Positions 1 through 8,331 of a DNA stretch of 64,000 bases are shown one piece after another. Source of the stretch: a virus. Below the pieces are notes generated by a model. It searched no databases. It was not told where the DNA came from and worked only from the letters and a program-made list of their open reading frames with translations. The position numbers were made by a program, and so were the translations under genes. The stretch is taken from the IMG/VR virus record IMGVR_UViG_3300037504_000682, positions 35,176-99,175 of that record; one strand, 5' to 3'. Position 1 is the stretch's first letter; each line of letters begins with the position of its first letter.

Positions 1-2257
1 CCCGCTCCACGATGTCAAACGGCAGGGGACACAGGTGGTTTTCCTGCTGCTTGCGCCGCTGCTCGCTGTTGAGGCAGCGCATAAAAACGATGTCGTCCCA
101 GACCCAATCGCTGGTGCTGACCGGTGGCTCGTAGAAAAAATGAGCCGGCAGGTTGCCCGCCGCCTCTTTGGTTTCCAGCCGGGCCACGTGGGCCTCGTAG
201 TCATAGAGCTCGGCCGGCTGCAGCATGCCGTTTCCATTTGACCGCCAAAAGCCATGAGCTGCGATTTGCCACCGGGCCCGGCTGTAGTCGGCCTTGTCTT
301 TAGTCACCGGCTCATCGGCGTATTGATCAGAATTGTCGGTCGGCGGCTTTCGGAAAAGAAGCAGGTACTCCGGCAGGCCGGAACCCATCTTGGTGGCATC
401 CTTGGTCATCTCGGTCCATCCCAGCCGGTATGTTGACGCGTTCTCCCGGACCACGTCGGTAACGATGGTCCGCCGGCCTTCGTACATCCAGCCGTGCTCC
501 CGGAAAGCCATCACGCACTCATCAGAGAATGGCGCAATTTCGGTGAAGCCGTGGGGCGTCTGGTGGCCGTAGAGAACCCGGTCTTTGACGTGAATGGCCG
601 CCACCCGGCCGGGCTTTGTCACCCGCAGGAGCTGGGGGATGAGAAAATCCATCTGCTCCCAAAACTCGACATCGGTCGAGTTGTGACCAAAGTCCTCGTA
701 CTGGATGGTATATTCGTAGTGATTACCAAACGGGATCGAGGTCATAATCATATCGACCGAATTGTCCTCCAGCCGAGGCATCTCCAAAACACAGTCGTTA
801 TTGACCGCCGTGAATCGTTTGCCTCCCGCCTCCCGCCGGTCGATGCCGATCTGGCGCTTCAGGTCGCTGGTTAAGGCCGCGTGGGAAAGTCCATATTTTC
901 TCACGATCCGCTGCATCTTCTCTACCTGCCGCTCGTACTGGCTCCACTTGCGTTGAAGGGCCTTAACCACCTGATCTTCGCTCTCGGCGTAGATGATATG
1001 GATGTTAACCTCTTTTCCCTGCTGGAAGCGGTATAGCCGGTGAACGGCCTGGATGAAATCCTGAAACTTGTAATCGACACCCAGAAAGACGGCGTCCGAG
1101 CAGTAGTGCTGGAAGTTACAGCCGGATCCGGCGATCTCCGGCTTGGTGGCCAGGATCGGGAACTGACCCCGGCTAAAACCCAGGATGCGCTCCTCTCGGA
1201 GCTCCAGGGCCTGGGAGCCGTAGACGCTGATCGCGTCCGGGACGGCCCGCTCGATGGCCCGCCGCTCATCCTCCAGGTGGTGCCATAGGAGCCAGTGGTG
1301 GCCGGGATTGGCCTCGATGATCTCGACCATCTTGCCTACCCGGGCGGCCATCGTGGCCCGCTTTTCGGCAACCGCCTCCCGGACCCCACCGGCCGCATCC
1401 AGAAACAGCCGGTGCTGGCCCCGGTTGTCGGTTTGCTCCCAGGCCCGTTGGTGGTCAACCGGGAGGCGGTGCCAGTGAACCTGAAGTGGCGGCAACTCGT
1501 AGCCCTCGTCTGAGTAGCCCAGGTCGCTGGGCTTGTAGACAAAGAGCGCCCAGCTGGCCACCCACAGCCAGAACTTCTTTTCCTGGTTGGGGATCAGGGT
1601 CAAATTGCCGGCCTTGTTCACGTCCCGCTGGAAAAAGCGGGTCAGGGCCTGGCCGTTGTCCATAATGTCCAGGAAGTTGGCGTAGTAAATAAGCTCCCGG
1701 TATCGGTTGGGGTCGGGAGTGGCTGTGCAGACCCACCGGTACGGGACGCCGGCAAAAACTTCGTTGAAGATGTGGTAGGTTTTGCTGTCCAAGCTCCGGA
1801 GGACGCTGCCCTCATCCAGGCTGACTCCGGCGATATCATGCAGCCGGGGGTCGATGTCGCCGTCTCTAACCCGCTCGTAGTTGGTGATCAGATACGGCGT
1901 GTCTGCCGCCTCGATCTCGGCGTCAGTCCGGACGTACTGGAACCGGACGCCCATAGCGGGCCCGTCCTCTTCGGAAAACTGATGCTTTACCCCAAGGGGG
2001 CAAACGATAAGGAACTTACCGCCGCGGCGGCGGGCCAGAACCTGGCGGCCCAGCTCGATCTGGATTCTGGTTTTGCCCAGGCCAAAGCTCATTGCCACCA
2101 GAGCTCTCCCCTGGCGAGCAGACCAGACCACGGCGTCTCGCTGGTGAGGCTTTAGCAAGGCGGGGTCGAGATCGTTCGGGTCGAGATGGAAGCCGGCCCG
2201 GACGGCGATGTCGGCTTTTTGTTGCAGGAATTTGAGATAGTTACCGTTGTTGTTCAT
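1..2257 (-). CDS. SNF2-like helicase fused to DNA methyltransferase (partial, 3' end off the window)
   Basis: Read on the minus strand from ATG at 2257, this frame stays open for 752 codons to the window edge. The N-terminal half has an ATPase motif FGLGKTR at about residues 58-64, a DEG Walker-B-like motif near 148-150 and CTATP near 177-181, as in SNF2/DEAD-type helicases. After about residue 480 the protein becomes a SAM-dependent N4/N6 methylase: a VNNDCVLEMP segment, then the catalytic-type motif TSIPFGNHYEY near residues 503-513, where most relatives have TSPPY. Helicase-methylase fusions are known in phages and may move along DNA while modifying it. The start overlaps the upstream gene by 17 bases. 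The C-terminus is missing. Confidence 0.85.
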   Translation of the reverse strand, partial: MNNNGNYLKFLQQKADIAVRAGFHLDPNDLDPALLKPHQRDAVVWSARQGRALVAMSFGLGKTRIQIELGRQVLARRRGGKFLIVCPLGVKHQFSEEDGPAMGVRFQYVRTDAEIEAADTPYLITNYERVRDGDIDPRLHDIAGVSLDEGSVLRSLDSKTYHIFNEVFAGVPYRWVCTATPDPNRYRELIYYANFLDIMDNGQALTRFFQRDVNKAGNLTLIPNQEKKFWLWVASWALFVYKPSDLGYSDEGYELPPLQVHWHRLPVDHQRAWEQTDNRGQHRLFLDAAGGVREAVAEKRATMAARVGKMVEIIEANPGHHWLLWHHLEDERRAIERAVPDAISVYGSQALELREERILGFSRGQFPILATKPEIAGSGCNFQHYCSDAVFLGVDYKFQDFIQAVHRLYRFQQGKEVNIHIIYAESEDQVVKALQRKWSQYERQVEKMQRIVRKYGLSHAALTSDLKRQIGIDRREAGGKRFTAVNNDCVLEMPRLEDNSVDMIMTSIPFGNHYEYTIQYEDFGHNSTDVEFWEQMDFLIPQLLRVTKPGRVAAIHVKDRVLYGHQTPHGFTEIAPFSDECVMAFREHGWMYEGRRTIVTDVVRENASTYRLGWTEMTKDATKMGSGLPEYLLLFRKPPTDNSDQYADEPVTKDKADYSRARWQIAAHGFWRSNGNGMLQPAELYDYEAHVARLETKEAAGNLPAHFFYEPPVSTSDWVWDDIVFMRCLNSEQRRKQQENHLCPLPFDIVER

Positions 2258-2459
2258 TCAGCGCTCCCCTGACAGCTCGTTCTATGTTCTCCACCCGCTC
2301 GCTCACCCTGGCCGCCAGGACCGGGTCGCAGTCGGCCAGCACCTCGGCACACTCGGCCAGGAGCTGCCCGTCAAGCCGGATCTGGGCCGCCAGGCCGGCG
2401 ATGAACTGCTGGGCCTTGCGAGGGGATAGACGTGTTGGGGTTTTTCCGTTTCGTTTCAC
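2241..2459 (-). CDS. Small conserved-looking protein upstream of the helicase-methylase
   Basis: This 72-residue protein is basic at the N-terminus (KRNGKTPTRLSPRKA) and then helical and acidic, with CAEVLADCDP in the middle. Its end overlaps the start of the helicase-methylase by 17 bases, which suggests translational coupling in the left-arm operon. I recognise no family. It could be a small partner of the modification enzymes, but nothing in the sequence proves that. Confidence 0.6.
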   Translation of the reverse strand: MKRNGKTPTRLSPRKAQQFIAGLAAQIRLDGQLLAECAEVLADCDPVLAARVSERVENIERAVRGALNEQQR

Positions 2460-2478
2460 TTCCGCCGCCTCCTGTGCT

Positions 2479-2853
2479 CTACTCTATCCGGACGGCCGTC
2501 TGCCGCCGGCTTGATTTGTCCGGCCGGGCCATCTCTCCCAGGTCCAACAATTGCCCCCAGACCAGGCCATAAGCCGCCGCCCGGGCCGGCCCCTGCTGCC
2601 GGTGGACCTCGGTCTTGAAGTTGCTGTAGTCCAGTCCCCGGATGATCTGGGCCAGGCCAATCCCGAGGTTCGTGGGGCTGACCGTGGCCCGGTAGCGGTA
2701 GTCGGTGCCGGCTCCGGCCACCGTCTCGCCTAATCCCGGAACGCGCGTTCGGAGATTGTCCAGGTCCTCGGCCACCCGGGCCCGGACCGTCAGTTTGGTG
2801 TCGCCCGGCTTCTGCACGATGCTGAAGAAGCCGAAGGGGGTAAAAATCCACAT
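2479..2853 (-). CDS. Conserved hypothetical protein with MWIFTPFGFFS N-terminus
   Basis: The 124-residue product starts MWIFTPFGFFSIVQK, a pattern I have seen at the start of small uncharacterised proteins in several bacterial groups. The rest is soluble, mixed alpha/beta by eye, without clear catalytic residues. It lies in the left-arm operon between the nuclease-like gene and the small gene before the helicase-methylase. A copy of the dispersed palindrome, GAACGCGCGTTC at 2739-2750, falls inside the coding sequence. Function unknown. Confidence 0.65.
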   Translation of the reverse strand: MWIFTPFGFFSIVQKPGDTKLTVRARVAEDLDNLRTRVPGLGETVAGAGTDYRYRATVSPTNLGIGLAQIIRGLDYSNFKTEVHRQQGPARAAAYGLVWGQLLDLGEMARPDKSSRRQTAVRIE

Positions 2854-2863
2854 AGGTATGCTC

Positions 2864-3370
2864 CTAAAGGTCTATCACTTCTCTGGCTAGATGTTTTTTG
2901 GCGTAATCCAGCGGGACGATCAAGCCGTGGGTGTTATAGCCGTCGTTCTGGTTTTTGCTGGTCGCCACTTCTCGAAATTTTAGCTTCAGGCTATCCATCT
3001 GGGCCCGCAGCTCGTCCGGCCAGAAGACCAGGATCACCCCGTTGAGCAGGGCCGCGTAGAGGATGTAATCGGCCCGGCTGGTGTAGACCCAGCCCGGCTT
3101 GCCGGCGGTGTCGACCGAGATGGTCTCCAGGAAGATATTGCCGGTGTAGAAGGTCTGGATTCCGGACTTGTATTCAACAAACCAGGTCGTTCCGTCCTTG
3201 CTGAATATCCTGTCCCCCAGGCAGAGTACCCGCTCCTGGTGCGGGGTCGTTTTCTCGATGGTAAAGCCCCGGGCCTCGAAGTAGTCATCCAGAAACGCCT
3301 CGACTTGCATCCCCCGGATGTACTGGGGAGTCTTAGTAAATTGGCTGGTCACTCCGGTCGACCGTTGCAT
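2864..3370 (-). CDS. PD-(D/E)XK nuclease-like protein
   Basis: A 168-residue protein with a restriction-endonuclease-like layout: an acidic helix (VEAFLDDYFEARGF, residues about 22-36), an aspartate strand (LCLGDRIFSKDG, about 49-60) and WFVEYKSG (about 63-70), which supplies an E-x-K pair. Such small enzymes in phages act as resolvases or restriction-type nucleases. The start lies 38 bases inside the end of the upstream adenine methylase, so the two are probably made together. The fold assignment is by motif only. An alternative is a non-catalytic DNA-binding relative. Confidence 0.6.
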   Translation of the reverse strand: MQRSTGVTSQFTKTPQYIRGMQVEAFLDDYFEARGFTIEKTTPHQERVLCLGDRIFSKDGTTWFVEYKSGIQTFYTGNIFLETISVDTAGKPGWVYTSRADYILYAALLNGVILVFWPDELRAQMDSLKLKFREVATSKNQNDGYNTHGLIVPLDYAKKHLAREVIDL

Positions 3371-4487
3371 AGGTAATTTCCTTCCCTATTTTGAGTCCCC
3401 AGGTGAACCAGGCCACCGGGAACTGGGCTCCGGCCCCATCCCAACCCTTGTTGGGCATCTTGAAGTTGATCCGCTTGTCCAGCAGGATCAACTCCAGGCC
3501 GAAGACCCGAAACATATCCTGGGCCGTTTTGGCCCCCAACATTTCAACCGGCATCAGGAGGGCGAAGGGCTGGCCCAGCTGATAGCAGCGCTCAAGCCAC
3601 GGGTACTTAATGCTATAGGGCGGGTTCGTGACCAGGCAGTCCCAGAGACCATCCGGCTCATAATCGAAAAAATTCTGGCCGTCCAGCAGGTCAGATGAAA
3701 CAACCTCGAAGCCGGCGTCGTAAAGGCCCTCGACCAGATAGCCCTCTCCCCGGGCCGGCTCCCAGATCGTGGTAAAGCGCTCGATGTAGGGCAGCAGGGG
3801 ATCAATGGCATAGGGCGGGGTCTGGCAGGCGTCGTATCCCTTGGGGACGTAGATGTCTCCCTCTCGGTTGGCCTTATTGTCCCGCTTGTAGTTGGGCTGC
3901 TGGGGCCGGCAATCCGGGCAGGTGGCCCCTTCGTAAACCTGGCCGCAGCCCTCACAGATCGGCAGGGCCGATTCCTCGATAGCGGCCTCCAGGTGCTCGT
4001 CCTTGCCATAAAGCGGCCGGGTGTCGGCCGGAATCGGGCTGGGGACGGTAGCCTGGAAGGTGCTGCCGTTCTGTTTTGGTTCCTTGTGCCGGTCGACAAT
4101 GTCCCGGCCGGTGGAATAGGTGATCCGCTCGCCGGCTTCAGCCCGGGCGATGGCCTCCTGCCGGGCTTCGTCGGGGGTTTTTGGTTCTGCCAGCAAATAC
4201 AGCGCCTTTGCTTGAAATTCCAACCCGGTTGGAATTTGAGGGAATTCACGAGCAACGTTCATAAAGCGCCGCGCTGTCTCTTGGCTCCACCCAAACTCAC
4301 TTTCAAGCCACCCACCAAAAGCGCCGTGGGGCAATCGCTCTTTTACCTCGATCAACTTCTCCCCAATCTCGATAATATCCTGGGCCGTCCGGCGCATCAG
4401 GGTTTTGATCTCGCTGGTCCGCTGCTCGACCACGATCCGGGTCTCGGCGTCCAGTTGGGTGTAGTTAAATACCGTCGTTATTTCCAC
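3333..4487 (-). CDS. DUF3102-like / zinc ribbon / adenine DNA methyltransferase
   Basis: The 384-residue protein has three parts. Residues about 1-110 resemble DUF3102, a domain common in phage and plasmid proteins (IIEIGEKLIEVKERLPHG and a helix-turn-helix-like GWSQETARRFMNVA). Residues about 175-195 have CEGCG and CPDC, a zinc-ribbon pair. The C-terminal half is a SAM-dependent adenine methylase with WEPARGEGYL as the SAM-binding region and NPPY near 287-290 as the catalytic motif. It probably modifies phage DNA against restriction. It overlaps the nuclease-like gene, which could make a linked pair. Catalytic residues look intact. Confidence 0.8.
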   Translation of the reverse strand: MEITTVFNYTQLDAETRIVVEQRTSEIKTLMRRTAQDIIEIGEKLIEVKERLPHGAFGGWLESEFGWSQETARRFMNVAREFPQIPTGLEFQAKALYLLAEPKTPDEARQEAIARAEAGERITYSTGRDIVDRHKEPKQNGSTFQATVPSPIPADTRPLYGKDEHLEAAIEESALPICEGCGQVYEGATCPDCRPQQPNYKRDNKANREGDIYVPKGYDACQTPPYAIDPLLPYIERFTTIWEPARGEGYLVEGLYDAGFEVVSSDLLDGQNFFDYEPDGLWDCLVTNPPYSIKYPWLERCYQLGQPFALLMPVEMLGAKTAQDMFRVFGLELILLDKRINFKMPNKGWDGAGAQFPVAWFTWGLKIGKEITYATVDRSDQPIY

Positions 4488-4497
4488 AAGTCGCTCC

Positions 4498-4788
4498 TTA
4501 TTCCGCTCTGCCTAATAGTTCAATGGCCGGCACCGCCGGATTATTGCGCTCCGGGGTGAGATCGACCCCGAAATGAGCCATCAGGAAATCGGCCACGCCG
4601 GGAAAGTACAGCCCGCTCACCCACCAGGCCCGCCGGTCCTTCACCCACCGCCGGGCGTGGGGCGGCAGGAGCTTCAGGTCGTGGACCAGGTCGGAGTTGT
4701 ACGAAAACTCCAGCAGGAAGCCCTCGGTGAGCGGGGTGATAGAGAAGCTGCCGTGCTCGGTGTTATAGGTCTTCTTGAAGCTGGTCAT
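4498..4788 (-). CDS. Small HARP-like domain protein
   Basis: The 96-residue protein has an aromatic pattern, FSYNSDLVHDLKLLP followed by RWVKDRRAWWVS, resembling the HARP annealing-helicase domain of SMARCAL1-type proteins, where a short helix is followed by WD.ER..W. In phages this fold occurs as a stand-alone protein or at the N-terminus of SNF2 helicases. Here it is separate but in the same operon as a helicase. It sits 10 bases downstream of the DnaC-like gene. The assignment is tentative. Confidence 0.6.
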   Translation of the reverse strand: MTSFKKTYNTEHGSFSITPLTEGFLLEFSYNSDLVHDLKLLPPHARRWVKDRRAWWVSGLYFPGVADFLMAHFGVDLTPERNNPAVPAIELLGRAE

Positions 4789-4798
4789 CGCCCCCCCC

Positions 4799-5704
4799 TT
4801 AAACCACCGCTCGTTGATCCGGCCCTACGACCTGGACTTGCGCCCATAGCTGGCCGGTAAGGCGGCTGAGTAGCGCTCCTCCGATGTCGGCCACGTAGCC
4901 ACCTTGCCGCCGCCAGACATCAGCCAGATCGTCCAGGCTGTGATTGGCGGTGATAATCAACGGCTTCTCGTACATGTAGCGGTAGTGAATGACCTCATAC
5001 AGTTTGCCCAGGGCCCATTCGCTAGGCATCCGCTTGTCGATGTCGTCTATCACCAGAAACGTGGCGTAATTCATCCCCCGCCAAAGCTGGCCCTCGGTCG
5101 GGCCGGGATTGTCGCTCTTGTCCCAGCTCTGCTGAACCCGGGAGCAGTGCAGAACCCACTCGACGAAGCGAACGGACAGGTTGGGCGGGCCGGCATCTAT
5201 GGCGTCCCAGGCCATTTTGCGCAGGGCCGAAACGGCCAGGTGGGTTTTACCTACCCCGTACTCCCCCCCCCAGAGCCACAGCAGATTCCGCTCCCGGCTG
5301 TAGGTTTCGGTGTACTCAATGACATCTCCTAGGTGCTTTCTGGCCAGGCCGTGACGGGCGATGTCCCAGTTCTCAAATGTCATCCGGGCGTAGCGGCCGG
5401 CGTCAATGCCGCCAGCCCGTGAAACAATTTCCCCGTAGGCCGCCTGCTTCTCCTGGTGCTTTTGCTCTGCCAGCTGCCGGTTGCGCTCCTCGGTCACCGC
5501 CGGGCAATCACACGAAACACGCCAATAAACGGTCACCTCGTCGCTCATCTGCATGCTGCCGGGCTCCACAATCCGGCCGCAGTGTTCGCAGCTGTAGCGG
5601 TACTCATCGGGACCTTGCTGCGATAGCTGCCGCTCTAGCACTGTGCCCAGCGGTAACGGTCTCTTCTGTCGGTCGTGGCTTCTTCCGTTTGCCTGAATGT
5701 CCAT
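4799..5704 (-). CDS. DnaC/IstB-type replicative helicase loader ATPase
   Basis: The 301-residue product has an N-terminal zinc-binding segment (CEHCG at about 39-43 and CDCP at 65-68) and an AAA+ core. The Walker A motif GGEYGVGKTHLA spans about 146-157 and the Walker B FLVIDDIDK about 216-224. A downstream ITANHSLDD fits sensor I. DnaC-type proteins load the host DnaB helicase at an origin. It lies just after an initiator-like gene, the classic phage replication pair. The ATG at 5704 overlaps that gene by 101 bases; a GTG at 5641 would shorten the overlap to 38, so the start is uncertain. Confidence 0.85.
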   Translation of the reverse strand: MDIQANGRSHDRQKRPLPLGTVLERQLSQQGPDEYRYSCEHCGRIVEPGSMQMSDEVTVYWRVSCDCPAVTEERNRQLAEQKHQEKQAAYGEIVSRAGGIDAGRYARMTFENWDIARHGLARKHLGDVIEYTETYSRERNLLWLWGGEYGVGKTHLAVSALRKMAWDAIDAGPPNLSVRFVEWVLHCSRVQQSWDKSDNPGPTEGQLWRGMNYATFLVIDDIDKRMPSEWALGKLYEVIHYRYMYEKPLIITANHSLDDLADVWRRQGGYVADIGGALLSRLTGQLWAQVQVVGPDQRAVV

Positions 5705-6560
5705 TTTGCGCTCCGTTCTTTCGTTCCACTTGCTGAATCTGCCCGGTGATTGTCTTGATCAAGCTACCCGGCGACTTGTGGGTGTACCGCCCCCTGTTTA
5801 AAATTTCTACAGCCTCGTCTATCAACCCCCTCGCCCGGCCGACGTCACCCCCGGCCAGGTCTAAAATGTCGCAACAATCATCCTCCCACATCTGGGCGTC
5901 CGTAATCCCCCTGGGGGCGTTTCCGGTTTCTTGCTGGTAATAGGTGGCCAGTTGATCAGCCGGGTTTTGTTTCGGGATTTTTTCTCTAATTCCTTGTTCA
6001 GGGCCCTCTCTCGCATGCGCGTGCGCGATAGTAGTAGGAGTCTTTAAATTAACCTTCTCTTTAAACTTCTTATTAGGCCGCCGTTCTGGCGGCACGCTTC
6101 CGGAATGGTTCCGGCTTTCTTCCGGCAAGTTTCCGGAAGGCGGTTGGGCCTCCTGATCCAGGTTTCCGTCAGGTGTCGGGGCGTCCTGGTCATTGTCGCC
6201 GTCCTGGCTGCTGTCCTGGGGTGGCTCCGGGTAGGTTGACGTCTCCCGGTCGGCCCTGAGTCCGATCTGGTTGTCGTTGAAGCCGGGCCAGTATTGCCAT
6301 TTTTCGCCGTCGGCTTCGAAGAGAACGATCAGGCCGACCTTCTGCATCTCCTGGAGGTAGTGCTCCACCGCCTCGATTGAGACGTCGCTGCGCCAGGGGA
6401 AGACAAGGGAGCGGACCATCACCGGGTCACCGTAGAAGACGCCGTTTTTGTCCAGATGGCTGATGATCCAGGTGGCCAGGAGCCGGCAGGTGTCATCGGG
6501 GAGGTTTTTGAACTTTGAGCTGCGGCTGATCGAGTTGTTTACCATTCGCCCTCTAGCCAT
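5604..6560 (-). CDS. Replication-initiator/replisome-organiser-like protein
   Basis: I place the start at ATG 6560 because it overlaps the upstream stop in an eight-base junction; a longer open frame to 6701 exists but lies inside the neighbouring gene. The 318-residue product begins with a winged-helix-like region (LPDDTCRLLATWIISHLDKNG, HYLQEMQKVGLIVLFEADG), typical of phage initiators and DnaD-like organisers. An Asp/Pro/Gln-rich linker of about 60 residues follows, then a helical C-terminal domain. It immediately precedes the DnaC-type loader, so it probably recognises the origin and recruits the loader. Confidence 0.75.
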   Translation of the reverse strand: MARGRMVNNSISRSSKFKNLPDDTCRLLATWIISHLDKNGVFYGDPVMVRSLVFPWRSDVSIEAVEHYLQEMQKVGLIVLFEADGEKWQYWPGFNDNQIGLRADRETSTYPEPPQDSSQDGDNDQDAPTPDGNLDQEAQPPSGNLPEESRNHSGSVPPERRPNKKFKEKVNLKTPTTIAHAHAREGPEQGIREKIPKQNPADQLATYYQQETGNAPRGITDAQMWEDDCCDILDLAGGDVGRARGLIDEAVEILNRGRYTHKSPGSLIKTITGQIQQVERKNGAQNGHSGKRKKPRPTEETVTAGHSARAAAIAARSR

Positions 6561-6804
6561 TGGTGACCACCCCTTCCATCGCCGGTAGCTGCGCTCGCAG
6601 GGTCGTGATTTCCTCCCTGGCCAGCCGCGCTTGCTCCATATGGTAGAGGTATCTTCCCCAAAGTTCCTGGCCTCCATCCGCCACTTGATCGGCGTAGCCA
6701 AACCATCGACACCAAGCCCTGTTGGCGTCCCGGAGGTGTCGCTTCCGCTTATTGTGCTGCCGGTCGATTTCCGCCGTAATAGATTGTGTAATTATGCTTG
6801 TCAT
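6553..6804 (-). CDS. Small helical protein upstream of the replication initiator
   Basis: The 83-residue product is charged and helical (RQHNKRKRHLRDANRAW, EQARLAREEITTLRAQLP) and could form a coiled coil. Its stop overlaps the initiator start by eight bases, so the two are likely translationally coupled. No family recognised. Confidence 0.6.
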   Translation of the reverse strand: MTSIITQSITAEIDRQHNKRKRHLRDANRAWCRWFGYADQVADGGQELWGRYLYHMEQARLAREEITTLRAQLPAMEGVVTNG

Positions 6805-6833
6805 TAATCCGCTCTTTCGCTTGTCACCGGCCC

Positions 6834-7034
6834 CTACGCCGGCTCACTCATTAATGGTTTCTGCCGGATCACGGCCAGCGCCTCCCTGAGCCTGGCCCGC
6901 TCCCGGCTGGCCTTGAGGCCCGCCGGCGTATCCAGCCCGAACCGCTCATGCAGGTTAGCGTTGACCTCCAGCCGGTCCTGGATGTACTTCTCTACTACTT
7001 TTGTCACCAGCTGCACCGCCGCCCCGTGGTCCAT
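6834..7034 (-). CDS. Small hypothetical protein
   Basis: This 66-residue protein starts MDHGAAVQLVTKVVEKYIQ. Its ATG shares one base with the TGA of the upstream zinc-finger gene (TGATG). A longer open frame runs to 7487, but its extra part is Gly/Arg/Pro-rich shadow sequence of the neighbouring genes. The product is helical and basic, without recognised motifs. Confidence 0.6.
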   Translation of the reverse strand: MDHGAAVQLVTKVVEKYIQDRLEVNANLHERFGLDTPAGLKASRERARLREALAVIRQKPLMSEPA

Positions 7035-7264
7035 CAGGCCGCTACCGCCGCCGGCACCCGGGCGGACCGGTTGGCTATCGCTTTTGGGATTTTGCCCAGC
7101 CGCTGGTGCTGGCTGGTATTGTGCCACCAGCCGCACTCCGGGCAGGGGTAGGTGTAGAGCCGGTGCCGGTGTCGCTGGCAATAATCTGTGGCGACCCGAT
7201 GGGCCGAACCAAAGTCCGGGAAGGCATCCTTTCCACTGGGGCAATCTAATTGTTCTGCAATCAT
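7034..7264 (-). CDS. Small zinc-finger-like protein
   Basis: The 76-residue protein has CQRHRHRLYTYPCPECGWWH, with three cysteines and several histidines able to hold zinc. Similar short Cys/His proteins with CP.C..WH are frequent in actinophage-like genomes. It begins four bases after the stop of the upstream gene and ends in a TGATG junction with the next. Role unknown, possibly nucleic-acid binding. Confidence 0.65.
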   Translation of the reverse strand: MIAEQLDCPSGKDAFPDFGSAHRVATDYCQRHRHRLYTYPCPECGWWHNTSQHQRLGKIPKAIANRSARVPAAVAA

Positions 7265-7267
7265 CTC

Positions 7268-7729
7268 TCACCTCAATTCGTTGAAAATTTCGGGGATGGT
7301 CACCCCGTCCGATTCCATTGGGATCAGCTTCATCCCGGCCTGGATGTCCCGGGCCGCCCCGGCCGAGATGTCGACCAGTCGGGCCACGACGATCCAGTTG
7401 TTCTGCTTCCGCTCCGGCCCGATCAGCTCCATCGCCCGGACGATCTTGCCGCTCTGGGCCACCACGTCCAGGGCTACCTCGCTCCACTTCGGCGGCCGGC
7501 CGCGCCGCTTCCCGGCCTTGCCGGCTATCCGCCGGGCCTGCTTCTTGATGGCCCGGGCTTTCTCCTCGACAAGCGGCAGCAGGATGTCGACCACCTTGTA
7601 ATTCTTGTCTTTGATTCCCTCCACCTGGAGGGTGTCGATCAGGCTACCGATCCGCCGCGCTTCGGCCAGGATCAGTTCGGCCGGCTCGACGGCCTCATCG
7701 GGCCAACCCTGGAGATTACTGTTCACCAT
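7268..7729 (-). CDS. Hypothetical protein with AT-hook-like segment
   Basis: The 153-residue product is helical and basic in the middle, with KRRGRPPKWSEVALD near residues 93-107; RGRP is the core of an AT-hook. The C-terminal part ends GVTIPEIFNELR. The start overlaps the end of the membrane-protein gene by 14 bases. The motif suggests DNA binding, but a regulator, homing-type or packaging role cannot be separated from sequence alone. Confidence 0.6.
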   Translation of the reverse strand: MVNSNLQGWPDEAVEPAELILAEARRIGSLIDTLQVEGIKDKNYKVVDILLPLVEEKARAIKKQARRIAGKAGKRRGRPPKWSEVALDVVAQSGKIVRAMELIGPERKQNNWIVVARLVDISAGAARDIQAGMKLIPMESDGVTIPEIFNELR

Positions 7730-8057
7730 TCTCGACCTTGTCCTTGAGTTTTTCGGCCCGGCGCTCCTGGGCCCGCTTTTTCCAGAGCTGGCCGGCGATC
7801 ATCGGTCCGCCGGTCAGCAGGTGACTGATAATCGGCTGTACGGCCACAAACCAGGGGTTGACCGGATCGCCCGACAGTAAAATGGTCAGGATGGCGGCCA
7901 CGGTGCCGATGTCGGTCCAGCCGTCGCCGATCACCACGCTGAGCCAGGTCCAACCCTGCTCAAATGAATTATGGTAAATATAGACCGCGTAGCCGATGCC
8001 GCCGGCCAGGAGTAGGGACCAGATTGCAATCAGGATGGATAATGTCGTCGCTGTCAT
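7716..8057 (-). CDS. Small membrane protein, holin-like candidate
   Basis: I start it at ATG 8057, preceded on its strand by AAAGG, rather than at the longer frame from 8273, which runs through a terminator and promoters. The 113-residue product has two to three hydrophobic segments (LSILIAIWSLLLAGGIGYAV; IGTVAAILTILLSG; AVQPIISHLLTGG) and a strongly charged tail, KKRAQERRAEKLKDK. Size and layout would fit a holin or other small phage membrane protein. It is the first gene of the left-arm operon. Confidence 0.65.
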   Translation of the reverse strand: MTATTLSILIAIWSLLLAGGIGYAVYIYHNSFEQGWTWLSVVIGDGWTDIGTVAAILTILLSGDPVNPWFVAVQPIISHLLTGGPMIAGQLWKKRAQERRAEKLKDKVENGEQ

Positions 8058-8122
8058 AAAAAAACCTTTTTTCTGATTAAAATTTGAATTTAATTTGGTT
8101 AGCCTGGATTTTTCGGAATCCG

Positions 8123-8186
8123 TGATAGAATGAGTCTGATCCTTAACAACCCGGCCTGCCGCCCCTACGACAGGCCGGACTTTTTC
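8123..8186 (+). promoter_or_regulatory. Extended -10 promoter followed at once by an intrinsic terminator
   Basis: An extended -10 (TGATAGAAT, 8123-8131) faces right. About 20 bases further, CCGGCCTG (8151-8158) pairs with CAGGCCGG (8171-8178) and is followed by five T at 8181-8185. Nothing on the + strand upstream needs terminating, because the left arm runs the other way. This may be a tiny RNA gene, an attenuator before the integrase, or insulation. Confidence 0.45.
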
Positions 8187-8187
8187 A

Positions 8188-8223
8188 TTGGGCCGCCAAC
8201 GGTTGGCGACGGGGGCGGCCCAA
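8188..8223. repeat. Nested inverted repeat upstream of the integrase
   Basis: TTGGGCCGCC (8188-8197) and GGCGGCCCAA (8214-8223) are perfect inverted repeats. Between them lies a second near-palindrome, GCCAAC-G-GTTGGC (8195-8207). The element sits just before the AT-rich integrase promoter region (TATAAT at 8244-8249). It may be a protein-binding site. The rest of the interval 8058-8331 shows no gene. Confidence 0.5.
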
Positions 8224-8331
8224 TTCCTCCTCCGTTTTGTGTATATAATGGTGTATCTATCAACCAGTACCAAAGTACCAGGAGGAGAAAATGAAACCTC
8301 AATTAAAACCCGTTAGGAGGTCGATTAATCT

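Noticed and set aside
2739-2750. GAACGCGCGTTC as an SOS box controlling the left arm
   Set aside because: It lies in the middle of a coding sequence, far from any promoter; kept only in the motif count.
6560-6701. Longer N-terminus for the replication initiator
   Set aside because: The extra 47 codons lie inside the upstream gene, and ATG 6560 has a neat eight-base coupling junction.
6834-7487. 217-codon minus-strand ORF
   Set aside because: Its first two thirds are Gly/Pro/Arg-rich shadow of two better genes; only the last 66 codons are kept as a gene.
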